A DNA stretch of 64,000 nucleotides, from positions 163,224,869 to 163,288,868 of the forward strand of contig JAVHZZ010000004.1 of assembly GCA_036250195.1 (NCBI GenBank). Reading direction: 5' to 3'. Position 1 is the first letter of the stretch; each line of letters opens with the position of its first letter. The notes under the pieces were generated by a model that worked only from the letters and a program-made list of their open reading frames with translations, ran no database searches and had not been told where the DNA came from. Shown piece by piece: positions 54,318 through 64,000 of this stretch. Origin of the DNA: Mixophyes australis. Taxonomy: Eukaryota > Chordata > Amphibia > Anura > Limnodynastidae. A program made the position numbers and the translations under genes.

Positions 54318-54473
54318 TTGGAGTGTGGGAGGAAACCAGAGCACCCGGAGGAAACCCATGCAAACACGGGGAAAACATACAAACTCCCCACAGATAAGGC
54401 CATGGTCGGGAATTGAATTCACCCCATCACTGTGAGGCAGAAGTGCTAACCACTTAGCCACCGTGATGCCCAT
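54318..54473 (-). mobile_element. V-SINE-like SINE, 3'-truncated
   Basis: Minus-strand core and tRNA-like part only (GGAGTGTGGGAGGAAACC...GTGAGGCAGAAGTGCTAACC). It is preceded by an (ATA)n run at 54190-54207. Confidence 0.8.
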
Positions 54474-55169
54474 ATGGCTTAGTAGGGCCACCCTTTATGT
54501 CCAAAGGCTTGGATCCTCTCAAAGAATGAATACAGAGTAGCTGATATCCAATATATTACATTTTTATTATTCAAATATAATCTCTCATGATAAGTGCCCA
54601 TAAAACAGGAACCATATGCCAACCAGCAAAAAAGCAGAAGCACCTTGCAAATTTGGGGTAGCTTACATATATATTTGCAAATTTATGATTCCTGCTTTTA
54701 TTTCTATTTTGAGACATGTTTTATATTTGCTATCTCTTGCTGGTTGGCAGATATTTCCCACCACATATTTCTCATGGAATATCAGACTGCAGACAATTTT
54801 CACATGTGCATGATTTTACTATTACTGCAAAACATACTGCCACAATTTTTGACATAGTTGAGATTTTCTTGCATTAAACTTGAAGTATTTTTAGTCTATT
54901 TGATGGTGATATCTTTGCAGTAAAACAACTTACGTCTTACCCAGTTTGTGCCTCAGTGAATGGATAAGCTGCATTCTGATAAATAATGGTACAGCCCACA
55001 AAATGGCTCTCACCAATGTGTGCAGGGAATTTTTAGATATACACTTGACATGTAGATGTGTATTGTCTTTACTAATATGACAAGTGAATTAGCTTACACT
55101 ACAGACAAGAGTCTGAAGGAAAATAAGCAAAAAGCTAAGAATAAATGGGTTCATGATTCAATGCTGATT

Positions 55170-55440
55170 ACCCATACTTGCCTACTTTCAGCAAGTGTAG
55201 TGCGGGAGAGGGGCGTGACTAGAGGGGGCGGGGGGCAGCCAAGCGCATCATTTTGGCCCCGCCCCCATGACCGGAATGCTGTTTAGTCGTGGGAACGGGG
55301 CCAAAATGACGCTATTCCAAGTGAATCGCTTCATTTAGGCAGTTGCGGGATGCAAGATACTTTCTGCTCTCCCGGGAGTCCGTGATCCGACCCGAATTTC
55401 GTGAGTCTCCCGGACATTCTGGGAGAGTTGGCAAGTATGT
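55170..55440. mobile_element. MITE with CATACTTGCC termini
   Basis: Begins CCATACTTGCCTAC and ends GAGTTGGCAAGTATG, a terminal inverted repeat of about 10-12 bp. The interior is GC-rich, with CTCCCGGGAG and GAGTCTCCCGGACATTC motifs. No ORF. Confidence 0.75.
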
Positions 55441-55573
55441 GATTACCTACAGCTCCAAATATAATTAATTATAAGGTGAGGTGACAGACACTGAAGTCCC
55501 TGTGTTGGAACTTGTGGACTAGTATGAATAGAAAACAATAACCGTGTAATGTAAATGGTGTAACATACAGTAC

Positions 55574-55696
55574 CTGCCTGCACTTGCATGAACTTCCTCA
55601 TTGCTTTTAGCTCCTGAAGGATGGCCTGCAGAGTGGGCTGGCAGTTACACGTGCAGCACTTCGGTTCTGACACAGTATTAACCAATCGCATTTCAC
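55574..55696 (-). CDS. BEND7: BEND7-like gene, cysteine-motif/coiled-coil exon
   Basis: 123 bp exon, acceptor ...GATTTAACAG|, donor CAGGCAG|GTACTG, phase 1 on both sides. It encodes EPKCCTCNCQPTLQAILQEL followed by KAMRKFMQVQA. The CCTCNC cluster followed by an amphipathic leucine-containing helix is a distinctive family signature and suggests a metal-binding or dimerisation segment (inference). Confidence 0.92.
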
Positions 55697-56477
55697 CTGT
55701 TAAATCACATTTTGCCTTAGTAAAGATGTTTTTAATTATTGCACTTACAAATGACATACACCTGTTAACTGATAAAAGAAGGAAAATGATTATTACAGAT
55801 GTAATTTTAGATATCTCAGGTACCATACAAGTGCATTTACAGCTAAAACTGACACAAAAGGCATGAACTGAACTGTACATCTAGTAGCCGAGTGGTATAG
55901 AAGTAAACGGCACAATGTGTGTGACACGCCACTACCACAAGCTTATGAGACAAAAGAGGGAAAACACAATTCACAAAAAAAGAGTAAACTTTTTTTTTTC
56001 CTTTTTTTTTTGGAGATACTGTTCATCTTTTCAAAAGATAACAAAGGCGTTGGAGGGACACCAGGAATGTTGAAGCAACAGCTTAGCTGGTAGGAGGCGC
56101 TAATACAGGGTGACTGCATCAGTTTACATGAAGGCATAAATGACTATGACATTTAATTCTGCTTTAGAAGACATGTAATCATACATAATTAAATACTTAA
56201 AGCTGCAATCACATGGAAAATATGTGTTTTTGTTAACATAAATACCCTTTTCTGTTCGTTATTAAAGATTTGACGATTGTGAAATGTAATTTTACTACCA
56301 TTGCAACTACAGTCTGATAACCTATGTTGTAGTGAGCAGAGAGGCATTGGAACACACATCTTGTCAGCATGCTTGTTCACAGCACAAAGCCACCTCACCT
56401 CCTTATGTGCCATCATGTACATGGAGGGACAGCTCTGACCCAGAGATCAGGTGACCCACTCCTCTAGAACAAGCTTA

Positions 56478-56655
56478 AGGGGTATATTTACTCAACTGTG
56501 GGTTTGAAAAAGTGGAGATGTTGCCTTTAGCAACCAATCAGATTCGAGCTGTCATTTTGTAGAATGCACTAAATAAATGATAACTAGAATCTGATTGGTT
56601 GTTTTAGGGAACATCTCCACTTTTTCAAACCCGCAGTTTAGTAAATATAGCCCTA
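56478..56655. mobile_element. PIF/Harbinger-like palindromic MITE
   Basis: GGGGTATATTTACTCAACTG...AAAAAGTGGAGATGTTGCC...AACCAATCAGATTC, then the complementary arm ending TAAATATAGCCC. It is flanked by TAA on both sides, the 3 bp duplication typical of Harbinger elements. A second copy is at 63443. Confidence 0.85.
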
Positions 56656-56829
56656 AGTTTTGAAATACATAAGCATTTAAGCGGAGAAACTGTACCTTGC
56701 AGTGGGAGCCATACCAGTCTCCCTCGCAGAGAGATTTTGCAAGTTATTTTGAGTTATAATAGAAAACCTAGAAAACATGTTTATGTTAATCTGGTACAAA
56801 ATTAATTTAGAGTTAGGAATAAATTCATC

Positions 56830-57115
56830 TAGAAAGTGCAATTTTGCATCTTGGCAATACCATGTTCCACAGCAGGGGGTGGGGCAGATATAAAATATGA
56901 GGACAGATTTAGAGTTGGGAAAGGGTTGCGTTGTAGAACAATTCTAAATCTCAGTGTAAAAATAAAACTGTCCAGTATTTATGTGTAACATGCAGTTGCA
57001 GGCAGTATTTCTATGCATACAGGAAAAATAATAATTTGCACCCCTTGTATGGCAACATGGTCATACCATGGGCACACCCTTAGCTAGATTTGCCTTAAAT
57101 TCTAAATGAGGCCCA
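56830..57115. mobile_element. Probable old MITE
   Basis: Shares TTTGCACCCCTTGTATGG, CAACATGGT and ATTTATGTGTAACATGCAG-like blocks with the 42886/49836 family. The arms are highly diverged and the ends uncertain. Confidence 0.45.
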
Positions 57116-57448
57116 TAATGTTTTGGGCGTACAAGCTTCACACAATAGCTCTCTTAAATGTTGCATGATGCAGTCTATGCAGACTGCAAACACATGCTCC
57201 TGAGGACTGCACTATAAGACCTTCATATTTTAATAGTGAATACATATAACTAGACAGTTCTTCACTACTTTGTTAATTCAAAATTAGAAAGGGATTTTAT
57301 AAATATTGCAAATGAGGATGTTGGAGCAATTTTCACATAGGCTGCATTTTACTGAAAACTGTCTCTTTAATTTAAAATGTTATGCAAATATATCTATATC
57401 TGAAGACTATATATTCGATAACATGCACACAGAGGAAGCATAGCTTAC

Positions 57449-57745
57449 CATTGGAGCCAGGACTTTTAAGATGATTCTGCACAGTTTTTGAACGGGTTCC
57501 ATATTGTCCTGAAAAGTCACTGGCTTGGATTGGCACATTATTCCACGGAGCTTGAGCTGGGTGAATGGGATTTTCAGCAGCACGCGGGGTACTCAGACTC
57601 TCAGTCCAACTCATATCCAGCTCTTGCATTTCTTCTTTCAGTTTCTCACCATCTTTGCCAACACGTTGGTAAACTCGCCCAGTGCTGTCATTAAGCAGTC
57701 TCCTCATTCCAGTGATCTGCTTCTTAATTTCCATACCTTCATCCC
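57449..57745 (-). CDS. BEND7: BEND7-like gene, upstream coding exon
   Basis: 297 bp exon, acceptor ...TTATTTACACAG|, donor AATG|GTAAGC. It encodes GDEGMEIKKQITGMRRLLND, STGRVYQRVGKDGEKLKEEM, a Pro/Ser-rich stretch and FSGQYGTRSKTVQ. The split Gly codons at both ends join in frame with the next exon. The protein N-terminus is not in this exon, and no convincing upstream coding exon was found between 57746 and 64000, so the gene start probably lies beyond the right edge. The five clear exons together give about 347 codons, close to the bulk of a BEND7 protein. Confidence 0.92.
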
Positions 57746-58269
57746 CTGTGTAAATAACAAAAATAATGACAGAGACTTGTCCTATACACAATGGCTGCCT
57801 TACTCAGCATATAACTTTTCTCTATATTTGCTTTTCGTTATAGAGACTTGCTCTTCCAACAAAAACATTGTTCACATTTATAAAAAATGTACTTTCCACA
57901 GTCGTGCAATCAATGCAGCAGACCCAACCTATAGGGGAATGACTGAATGTATTTTATAAGGATATACACATTACACAGTATATATCATGTCATCTAAAAA
58001 TTGTGATGCTCAATTTTGAATACATGTATGGGATGTCTTATGCAGAATCCTATTATCTAGAAAGCTCTGAATCTCAGAAATAAAAAAAATATTGCTGCTG
58101 TCAAGGAGTCTTGAGAATTAGTAAACTTGTATTTTAAATGTGTGCCACTGTAGTATATTGTGCTTTGATTTGTTAGTAAAATTACTGTGATTTTTATAAG
58201 ATTCACAGACATGGTTTCTTATATTTCTGTCTATTTATTGTTAAATCAAAATGTAATGCATTCATCTTA

Positions 58270-59165
58270 CCTACGAATTTCCCCTTCAACTCAATTAACT
58301 CTTAACTTATCGGCTCCCTCTCAAGCAGTGGAGAGAGTTTGTCTCTCTTCACTGGTACATTTACATCCACCTTTAAACACGTGCTCACCTCACCAATACT
58401 AAAGAAACAATCTCTAGATCCAGTCTCTCTCTCCCACTACTGCATTTTTTTCTCTCCTCTCCTCGGCCTCCAAGCTGTGTGAGCGTCTTTTGTGCAACTG
58501 CTGCTTTCTATCCTCACATTTCCTACTGGACTCTCTGCAGTCAGGCTTCTGACCCTAACATTCCACTAAAATTAGTCCCATAAGTGTTAACGATCTACTT
58601 ACAGCTTAGTCTGAGGGTCACTTCTCTATACTGATCCTCCTGGACCTCTCTACTGCATTCAAGACTGTTGATCGCCCTCTTCTCCTGCATACCCTTCAGT
58701 TCATTGTCCTTTATTACACAGTTCTCTCCTGGTTCACACCCTACCTATTAAACTGCTCCTTTAGTGCCTGTAATGTTTCCATCCACTATCTGTTTGGTCC
58801 CGCAAGGCTCTTTTTTCGTGAGACCAACTGTCTCTCTGCTATTGCCATATGGATGTCCCAATGCTGCATAAAGTTCAACATGTCCAAAACAGTGCTTATC
58901 ATCTTCTCTCCTCCCAGAGTCACCACCCCCCTTACACCTCCATTACCAACATCTCCACATTTTCCTCACAAGCCCGCTGCCTTGGTGTCACCCTCTGCTT
59001 TACTTCTCACATTAAATCTTTCTCGCAGTCTTGTCGCTTCCACCTTCAAAATAGTGCTATGGTATGCCCTTTTCTTACCCAACATGCAACAAAAATCCTT
59101 ATCCATAGTCTGTTCATCTCCTGCCTTAAATACTGCTCCTCCTGACATTCTCTCACCCATCTGTC
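58270..59165 (+). mobile_element. L2 LINE reverse-transcriptase fragment, decayed
   Basis: Conceptual translation in shifting frames gives recognisable L2-type RT pieces: LLDLSTAFKTVDRPLL-like around 58640, SWFTPYL around 58733, MSKTVLIIF.PPRVTTP around 58880, ARCLGVTL around 58975 and FLTQ.ATK.LIHSL around 59075. The segment carrying the catalytic YADD and preceding residues is deleted near 58820. Not functional. Confidence 0.75.
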
Positions 59166-59209
59166 TCCCTTTCAATTCATCATAAATGTCGCATAGAGAA
59201 GGATCTATC

Positions 59210-60722
59210 CCCCAATACTATAAATAGACATAGCGCAATGAGCTAAGCTCACTGCGTATCGGAGTTTCTACTGTGTAGAAGCTGTTTGCGGCGGCTCTGC
59301 TCTTTTTTTTTTCTTCAATCAAGAATGAAGAAGCGTGGATCTTACAAATATGGGGCCCTCCTGGCTGAAGACAAGAAGACTCCAAGCAACAAGGGGGGCT
59401 TTTTGCCCAGAAGAAAAAAAGATATTACAAGTAGGGACTTTTGGATACAAATACTGTTGGGACATTTCAAGCAGGGACTTTGGATCTACAAATTCTTTTT
59501 GGACTTTGCAAGCCGGATTTTGGGAATTACAAATTTATTTTGGACTTTATCAAGCTGGACTTTGGATACAAATTTAATTGGGACTTGGTTGACAGCCATT
59601 TTAGGATTAAAAGCTGCTGACGACAGATGAAAACATCTGTGGTGAGTATAAGGCATTTATTATTTTTAATAAAAATAAATGGTATAAATGAGGGTGTTTA
59701 CTTGATTGTGGGTTTATTATTTTTATTAAATGTATGTGGTTTTAACAAGGGTGTGGTGGTTTATTTAACATTTTGTTTTGTGGAACTACAGGTCACAGCC
59801 AGCCCTGGGTGTCAGGGCATGTTGGCACTTGTGGTTCTCCAAGTGGCAACATGCCCTGGCTGCCATGGGTATGCTGGTGCTTGTAGTTATACAAGTAGCA
59901 GCATGCCAACACTATTTGTGACACCTGGCTGGCTGGGACTTGTAGTTCCACAAAACAAAATGGCGCCTGTTTGTTTTTTTATACTTTAATCACCGTTATT
60001 ACTCTACACCCACCACCCAGGGATGTAGGAAGAGCCCTAGTGCTTTCAGCACTGGGCTGGGTGTCCCTAGAGGGGGGGGGGGCGCTGGTTTTTTTTCAGC
60101 GGACCCCACTTCCTAGGGAATCCAGCCTAGCGCTGAACAGCCTGGGGTTGGCTTTCATTATGGCAGGGGGACCCCTGCCGCGTGCCCCCTTGCTATAGTG
60201 CCACCAACCCCGGCTGGTTTGCCTAGTGCTGGTTCTGTGAAAAGCGTGGGACCCCACGCTAAATTTTTCCCCGATTTTCACAGAACCAGCAGTAGGCTGG
60301 CAGCACTAGGGTTAATAGTGAATAGAGGGGGGGGGGGGGGCCACGTTTTCTTTTAAAAAAAACTTTCATCTATTTTTTTACAGTTTTTACAGATGCTGGG
60401 ACCTCCGGCTCTATTGCAGAACAGTGTAACAGTGATGTGTTTATACAACACGCTGCTAGAAAGCAGCGTGTTGTATCTGGCGTGTTTGAAAGCAAACTCT
60501 CCTGAGTTTGCTTAATCACAGCTTCATACATTTGAGACTTGTATAGCTGCAGTGGCAAACAGTCGGGAGTTTGATCTCTATCGATTTTGGAAATAGCAAT
60601 TTTGACAGAAGCACAACTCTGGCGATTTTACATGAAATCTCTGCTTCATACATCTGCGGGTTTCAACTCTCCCGAGAAAATCGCTGGATTTGCAAAATCG
60701 GAACTTGATACATTTAGCCCCT
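59210..60722 (+). mobile_element. Large non-coding foldback element, copy 2 (inverted relative to copy 1)
   Basis: Twin of 5680-7085. Shared, in reversed order, are TGTTTGCGGCGGCTC, CTTCAATCAAGA, GTGGAACTACAGGTC, GGCATGTTGGCACTTG, CCCTAGTGC/GCACTAGGG motifs, the ACAACACGCTGCT...AGCAGCGTGTTGT hairpin (about 60447-60475) and the CGATTTT...TTGACAGAAGC end. It finishes TTGATACATTTAGCCCCTGA. It also holds a tandem GGACTTTGGA(T)-ACAAAT...-type repeat at 59425-59590. No credible protein. Confidence 0.7.
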
Positions 60723-61129
60723 GATGTCTCTTTAATCACATGATTAATTTAAGTCATAGAGGAGGCTTGATGGACCTGTCTTTTGATGGAAAGAAAGAAA
60801 AAAGTTATAACTAATGAAGGATGTATCTTCTCTACCCAAAGTGCACATTTCCAGCTGGACCTTTAGCGCTAGTCACTTATTTCCTTTCCCCTATATTGAT
60901 TTTAGATTTTCACCAATATATGGGTGAGATGGACAAATAGGCTTATTTGCGGTAAATGAAAGGTACTGTAGGGGCATATTTTTTTCTTCTTTGTCCCCAT
61001 TGTTAGTGTACGAAAGATGTTTTCTTTCTTAAACTAAATTTGAAATGGATATACAATGTATACAATAAAGTAGTAACAATCCCACTGAACGAAAGTGCAA
61101 GGGTCAAACAATTTACTTTATTAAGCCAC

Positions 61130-62857
61130 ATAGACTGATCAGCCACAACATTAAAACCACCTGCCCCTCGTGCCATCTAAACAGCTCTGACCCGTCAAGA
61201 CATGGACTCTACAAGATCTCTTAAGGTGTTCTGTGGTATCTGGCACCAAGAGGTTAGCATTAGATCCTTTAAGTTCTGTAAATTGCAAGGTGGGCCTCCA
61301 TGGCTTGGACTTGTTTTTCCATCACATCCCACAGATGCTCAATCAGATTGAGATTTGGGAAATTTGGAGGCCAAGTCAACACCTTGAACTTTTTCTCATG
61401 TTCCTCAAACCATTACTGAACAATTTTTGCACTGTGGCAGGGTGCATTATCCTGCTGAAAGAGGCTACTGCAATCAAGGAATACCGTTGCCTTCAAGAGA
61501 CGTTGTCAGGTGCCGTACCCGCACTGTGCATATGTGCCGGGGATGGTCGCCTGTCCTTCTGCCGAATCGCGTCCTGTTACTAGGCAATGGGACGCCACTC
61601 TACTCCGATATGTCAGCGATCAGGTTCATCTGACCGCCGAAATCTACCTCTACCTATCAGGGGACACTGTAGGGTATATCTGGCACCTCCTCCCAACAAT
61701 CTGGTGCCAGTGTATTGGTTCTCCAGTGTCCTGTTCCTGTTTTCATTCCCATTGCTGACTTTTGGCTTGTTTCCTGACTATCCCTTTGCTTTGTAATTCA
61801 GTACCTTTTGTCCAGCAAGTTCCTGACCTCGGCTTCCTCTGATCATTCTCCTTGGTAATCCCTTGTGTACCTCGTCTCGGCTGTTTTGCACCCACAATCT
61901 GCTCTCCTGTGTGCAGTCCACTGCACTGGTGACTAGTTGAGAGAACCGCAACCTGCACACCTCACGCAGCCAAACCCATACCTCCTTGTGGGGGTCCCTG
62001 GTGAATACTGGGGGTGTGTTAGACTCCGCGCCTCTTAATCTAGTTGCGTCAATACCAGTCAGTGGCCTCTTCAGTACTATTAACGTGACAGATGTACTTG
62101 GTCTGCAATAATGCTTAGGTAGGTGGGAATCGTCAAACTAACATCCAGGAATGTCAGGACTCCCAGCAGAACATTGCCCATAGCATCACACTGCCTCCAG
62201 CAGCTTGCCTTCTTTCCATAGTGCATCCTGGTGCCATCTCTTCCCCAGATACACGCACCCAGCCAACCACATGATGTATAAAAAAAAAGTGATTCATCAG
62301 ACCCAGCCACCTTCTCTCATTGCTCAATGGGCCAATTCTGGCGCTCACGTGGCCATTGTAGGAGCTTTGGGTGCTGGACAGGGATCAGCATGGGCACTTT
62401 GGCCAGTCTGCGGCTACGTAGTCCCATACAGAGCCATGATACACTGTGTGTTCTGACACCTTTCTATCATAACCTGCATTAACTTATTCAGCGATTTGTG
62501 CTACAGGAGCTCTTCTGTGGGATTGGACCAGAGGAGCTAGCCTTTGCTCCCCACACGCATCAATGAACATTGGGCGCCCATGACCCTGTCGCCAGTTCAC
62601 CGGTTGTCCTTCTTTGGACCACTTTTTGTAGGTACTAACCACTGCATACTAGGAACACTTCACAAGACCTGCTGTTATGGAGTTGCTCTGACCCAGTTGT
62701 CTAAACATCACAAATTAGCACTTGTCAAAGTCGCTCAGATCCTTACTGACTGTTCACTTGCTGTCTAATATATCTCACCCCTAGACAAGTACCATTGCAA
62801 TCAATGCTACTCACTACACTTGTCAGTGGTTTTAATGTTTTGGCTGCTCTGTGTATG
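61130..62857 (-). mobile_element. Tc1/mariner element, decayed and interrupted
   Basis: Bounded by TGATCAGCCACAACATTAAA (left) and its approximate complement TTTAATGTTTTGGCTGCTC (right). Minus-strand translation yields Tc1 transposase pieces in several frames: WSDES-type region (ORF 62080-62310), GCTMERRQA, VMLWAMFCW, ADQVHLS, and on the far side of the inserted LTR the complement of QQDNAPCHxA and PPNxxDLNPIEHLWD around 61320-61450. Numerous frameshifts plus the LTR insertion make it a pseudogene. Confidence 0.85.
61504..62090 (+). mobile_element. Solo LTR inserted in the Tc1 element
   Basis: 587 bp, TGTCAGG...CGTGACA. It is flanked by GACGT (61499-61503) and GATGT (62091-62095), a 5 bp target duplication with one C-to-T change at a CpG. 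The Tc1 sequence resumes exactly after it. Same family as the fragment at 11467. The orientation is assumed plus from the TGTCA...TGACA pyrimidine-rich U5-like half. Confidence 0.85.
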
Positions 62858-63319
62858 TAGAACTTTCTTCTGTCTTACACGTGACAATGTACTACATTAC
62901 TGCATTAACTAGAGATGTTAATTATGGTCCCATACAGAGTTGTACTGGGTGACCTTCATGTTGTGAGCTAACAGCCAGCTGCCTCATCTACTAGATTCCT
63001 GGAAGTCAGAGCAATTATGGTTTGTCATCTTCACTTCCTGGAATCCGGTGAATGAATGCAATCCACAGGGAATCATTTGAAAGATCAACATATTATATTT
63101 CACACGTTCTTCTGTAACAAGGGTATGGGTATTTTAAAATGAAAATATGTAAAATATATGTAAAAAGAGATATCTAATAATAGCATGTTTGCAAACAGCC
63201 GCACGTGAATATCAATGTAATAAATAAGTTAATAAACACAAGTACAAAGTATTATCCTTTTAAATACAGCATATTTATTCAATTGAATCTAACTACCTTT
63301 CAGAGTTCTTCTACACCTT

Positions 63320-63640
63320 AGAGCAGGCCTGGCCAACCTGTGGGTCTCCAGGTGTTGTGAAACTATAGCCCCAGCATGCTTTGCCAGTAGATAGCAGACA
63401 GCTGCCAAAGCATGCAGGGACTTGCAGATTCACAACACCTAGGGGTATATTTACTAAACTGTGGGTATGAAAAGGTGGAGATGTTGCCTATATCAACCAA
63501 TCAGATTCTATTTAGCATTCATTTACATTCTACAATATGACAGTTAGAATCTGTTTGGTTGCTATAGGCAACATCTCCACTTTTTCAAACGCGCAGTTTA
63601 ATAAATATACCCCTTGGAGAGCCACAAGTTGGCCTGCCTT
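63320..63640. mobile_element. Inverted-repeat MITE hosting another MITE
   Basis: Outer element: GCAGGCCTGGCCAACCTGTG...CAGGTGTTGTGAAACTATAG, an internal dyad (GCATGCTTTGCC/CCAAAGCATGC), then TCACAACACCT. It is interrupted at about 63443 and resumes GGAGAGCCACAAGTTGGCC at 63616. Confidence 0.8.
63443..63616. mobile_element. PIF/Harbinger-like palindromic MITE nested in outer MITE
   Basis: GGGGTATATTTACTAAACTG...AACCAATCAGATTC, then a complementary arm ending TAAATATACCCC. Second copy of the 56478 family. It splits the outer MITE exactly within CAACACCT|GGAGAGCC. Confidence 0.85.
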
Positions 63641-64000
63641 AGAGCTTGTTCAAATATATGTCTGGAAAACTGGTAAAATGCATGAAAACTAATGCGCGAT
63701 TTAGATGGGGTATGGTGATGCATAGTTTACCGTACTTTGAATGTTTACCAATATAATCTATTGTACTACCAGCACACGTTAAAGCATCAGAAAAACGGTG
63801 TGCTGCATTATAAAATTTTAAATGCAACATTCAAATTTTAGGACACAATTATAGGAACAAAACCATAAAAAAAACATCCATTCTTATTATGAAAGAGGCT
63901 TCCTGGGATTAGAGACTGAAAGGCACATTAACAATGAATATTTGTAAACGAGCGAGCAACTAATACAGTCCTTTGCCAAAAGTTTTCAGAATGACACAAA

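Larger units (their letters stand above)
48819..55573 (-). other. BEND7-like large intron
   Basis: About 6.8 kb intron. Apart from the listed MITEs, SINEs and (AC)n run, it is AT-rich sequence in which no exon, RNA gene or conserved block was recognised. Confidence 0.6.

Noticed and set aside
59286..59989. ORFs of 80-120 codons in the foldback element
   Set aside because: They cover tandem GGACTTTGGA repeats and inverted-repeat arms; no domain, and not open in the twin copy.
57746..64000. Upstream first exons of the BEND7-like gene
   Set aside because: Minus-strand ORFs here were scanned for a frame ending in a phase-1 donor and resembling the family N-terminus; none was convincing.

Overview
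This is vertebrate genomic DNA, most likely from an amphibian, probably a frog. That is an inference from three things: the mix of repeats (V-SINE-like SINEs, L2 LINE pieces, hAT, Tc1 and PIF/Harbinger-like elements, a chromodomain Ty3/gypsy element, a gamma-type endogenous retrovirus), the large AT-rich introns, and a recognisable vertebrate host gene. There is no bacterial-style gene organisation. No tRNA, rRNA or CRISPR feature was found.

Layout. 1-3455 is the 3' part of a hAT transposon with a long transposase frame, followed by a two-variant satellite. 3595-4194 is a solo LTR on the minus strand. 4735-5492 is a GA-rich minisatellite. 5680-7085 is one copy of a large non-coding foldback element; its inverted twin lies at 59210-60722. 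7086-13726 is mostly non-coding and holds a SINE, an LTR fragment fused to an exon-like piece, and a striking A-B-A rearrangement (a 202 bp block duplicated around a 456 bp segment copied from 2.6 kb upstream). 13664-16359 is a complete hAT-type element with 8 bp target duplications, one orphan ORF and two different tandem arrays with periods of about 100 bp. 17911-25038 is a full-length but dead chromovirus (Ty3/gypsy with a C-terminal chromodomain) inserted into a SINE. 27990-37830 is a young gammaretrovirus-like provirus inserted into the 3' end of an L2 LINE. Its LTRs differ at 3 of 839 positions and gag, pol and env are all open, but the reverse-transcriptase active site reads YVND instead of YxDD.

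44134-57745 carries the only host gene seen: at least five, probably six, minus-strand exons of a BEND7-like BEN-domain gene. All junctions have consensus splice sites and compatible phases. Its introns contain SINEs, MITEs and microsatellites. The first coding exon(s) were not found and probably lie beyond the right edge. 58270-64000 holds an L2 fragment, the second foldback twin, a Tc1 element split by a solo LTR, and nested MITEs.

How the parts relate. The window is a layered record of insertions: LTR into Tc1, provirus into L2, gypsy into SINE, MITE into MITE, and a rearrangement that duplicated the end of a hAT element. The host gene has kept its coding exons intact throughout. The best candidates for undescribed biology are (i) four regularly spaced hairpins in the gypsy LTR, one of which shows a compensatory base-pair change, (ii) the A-B-A templated duplication, (iii) the hAT element with twin 100 bp arrays and an orphan ORF, and (iv) the unusual features of the provirus (YVND, a CX10CC motif in TM, and a UAG gag-pol junction).
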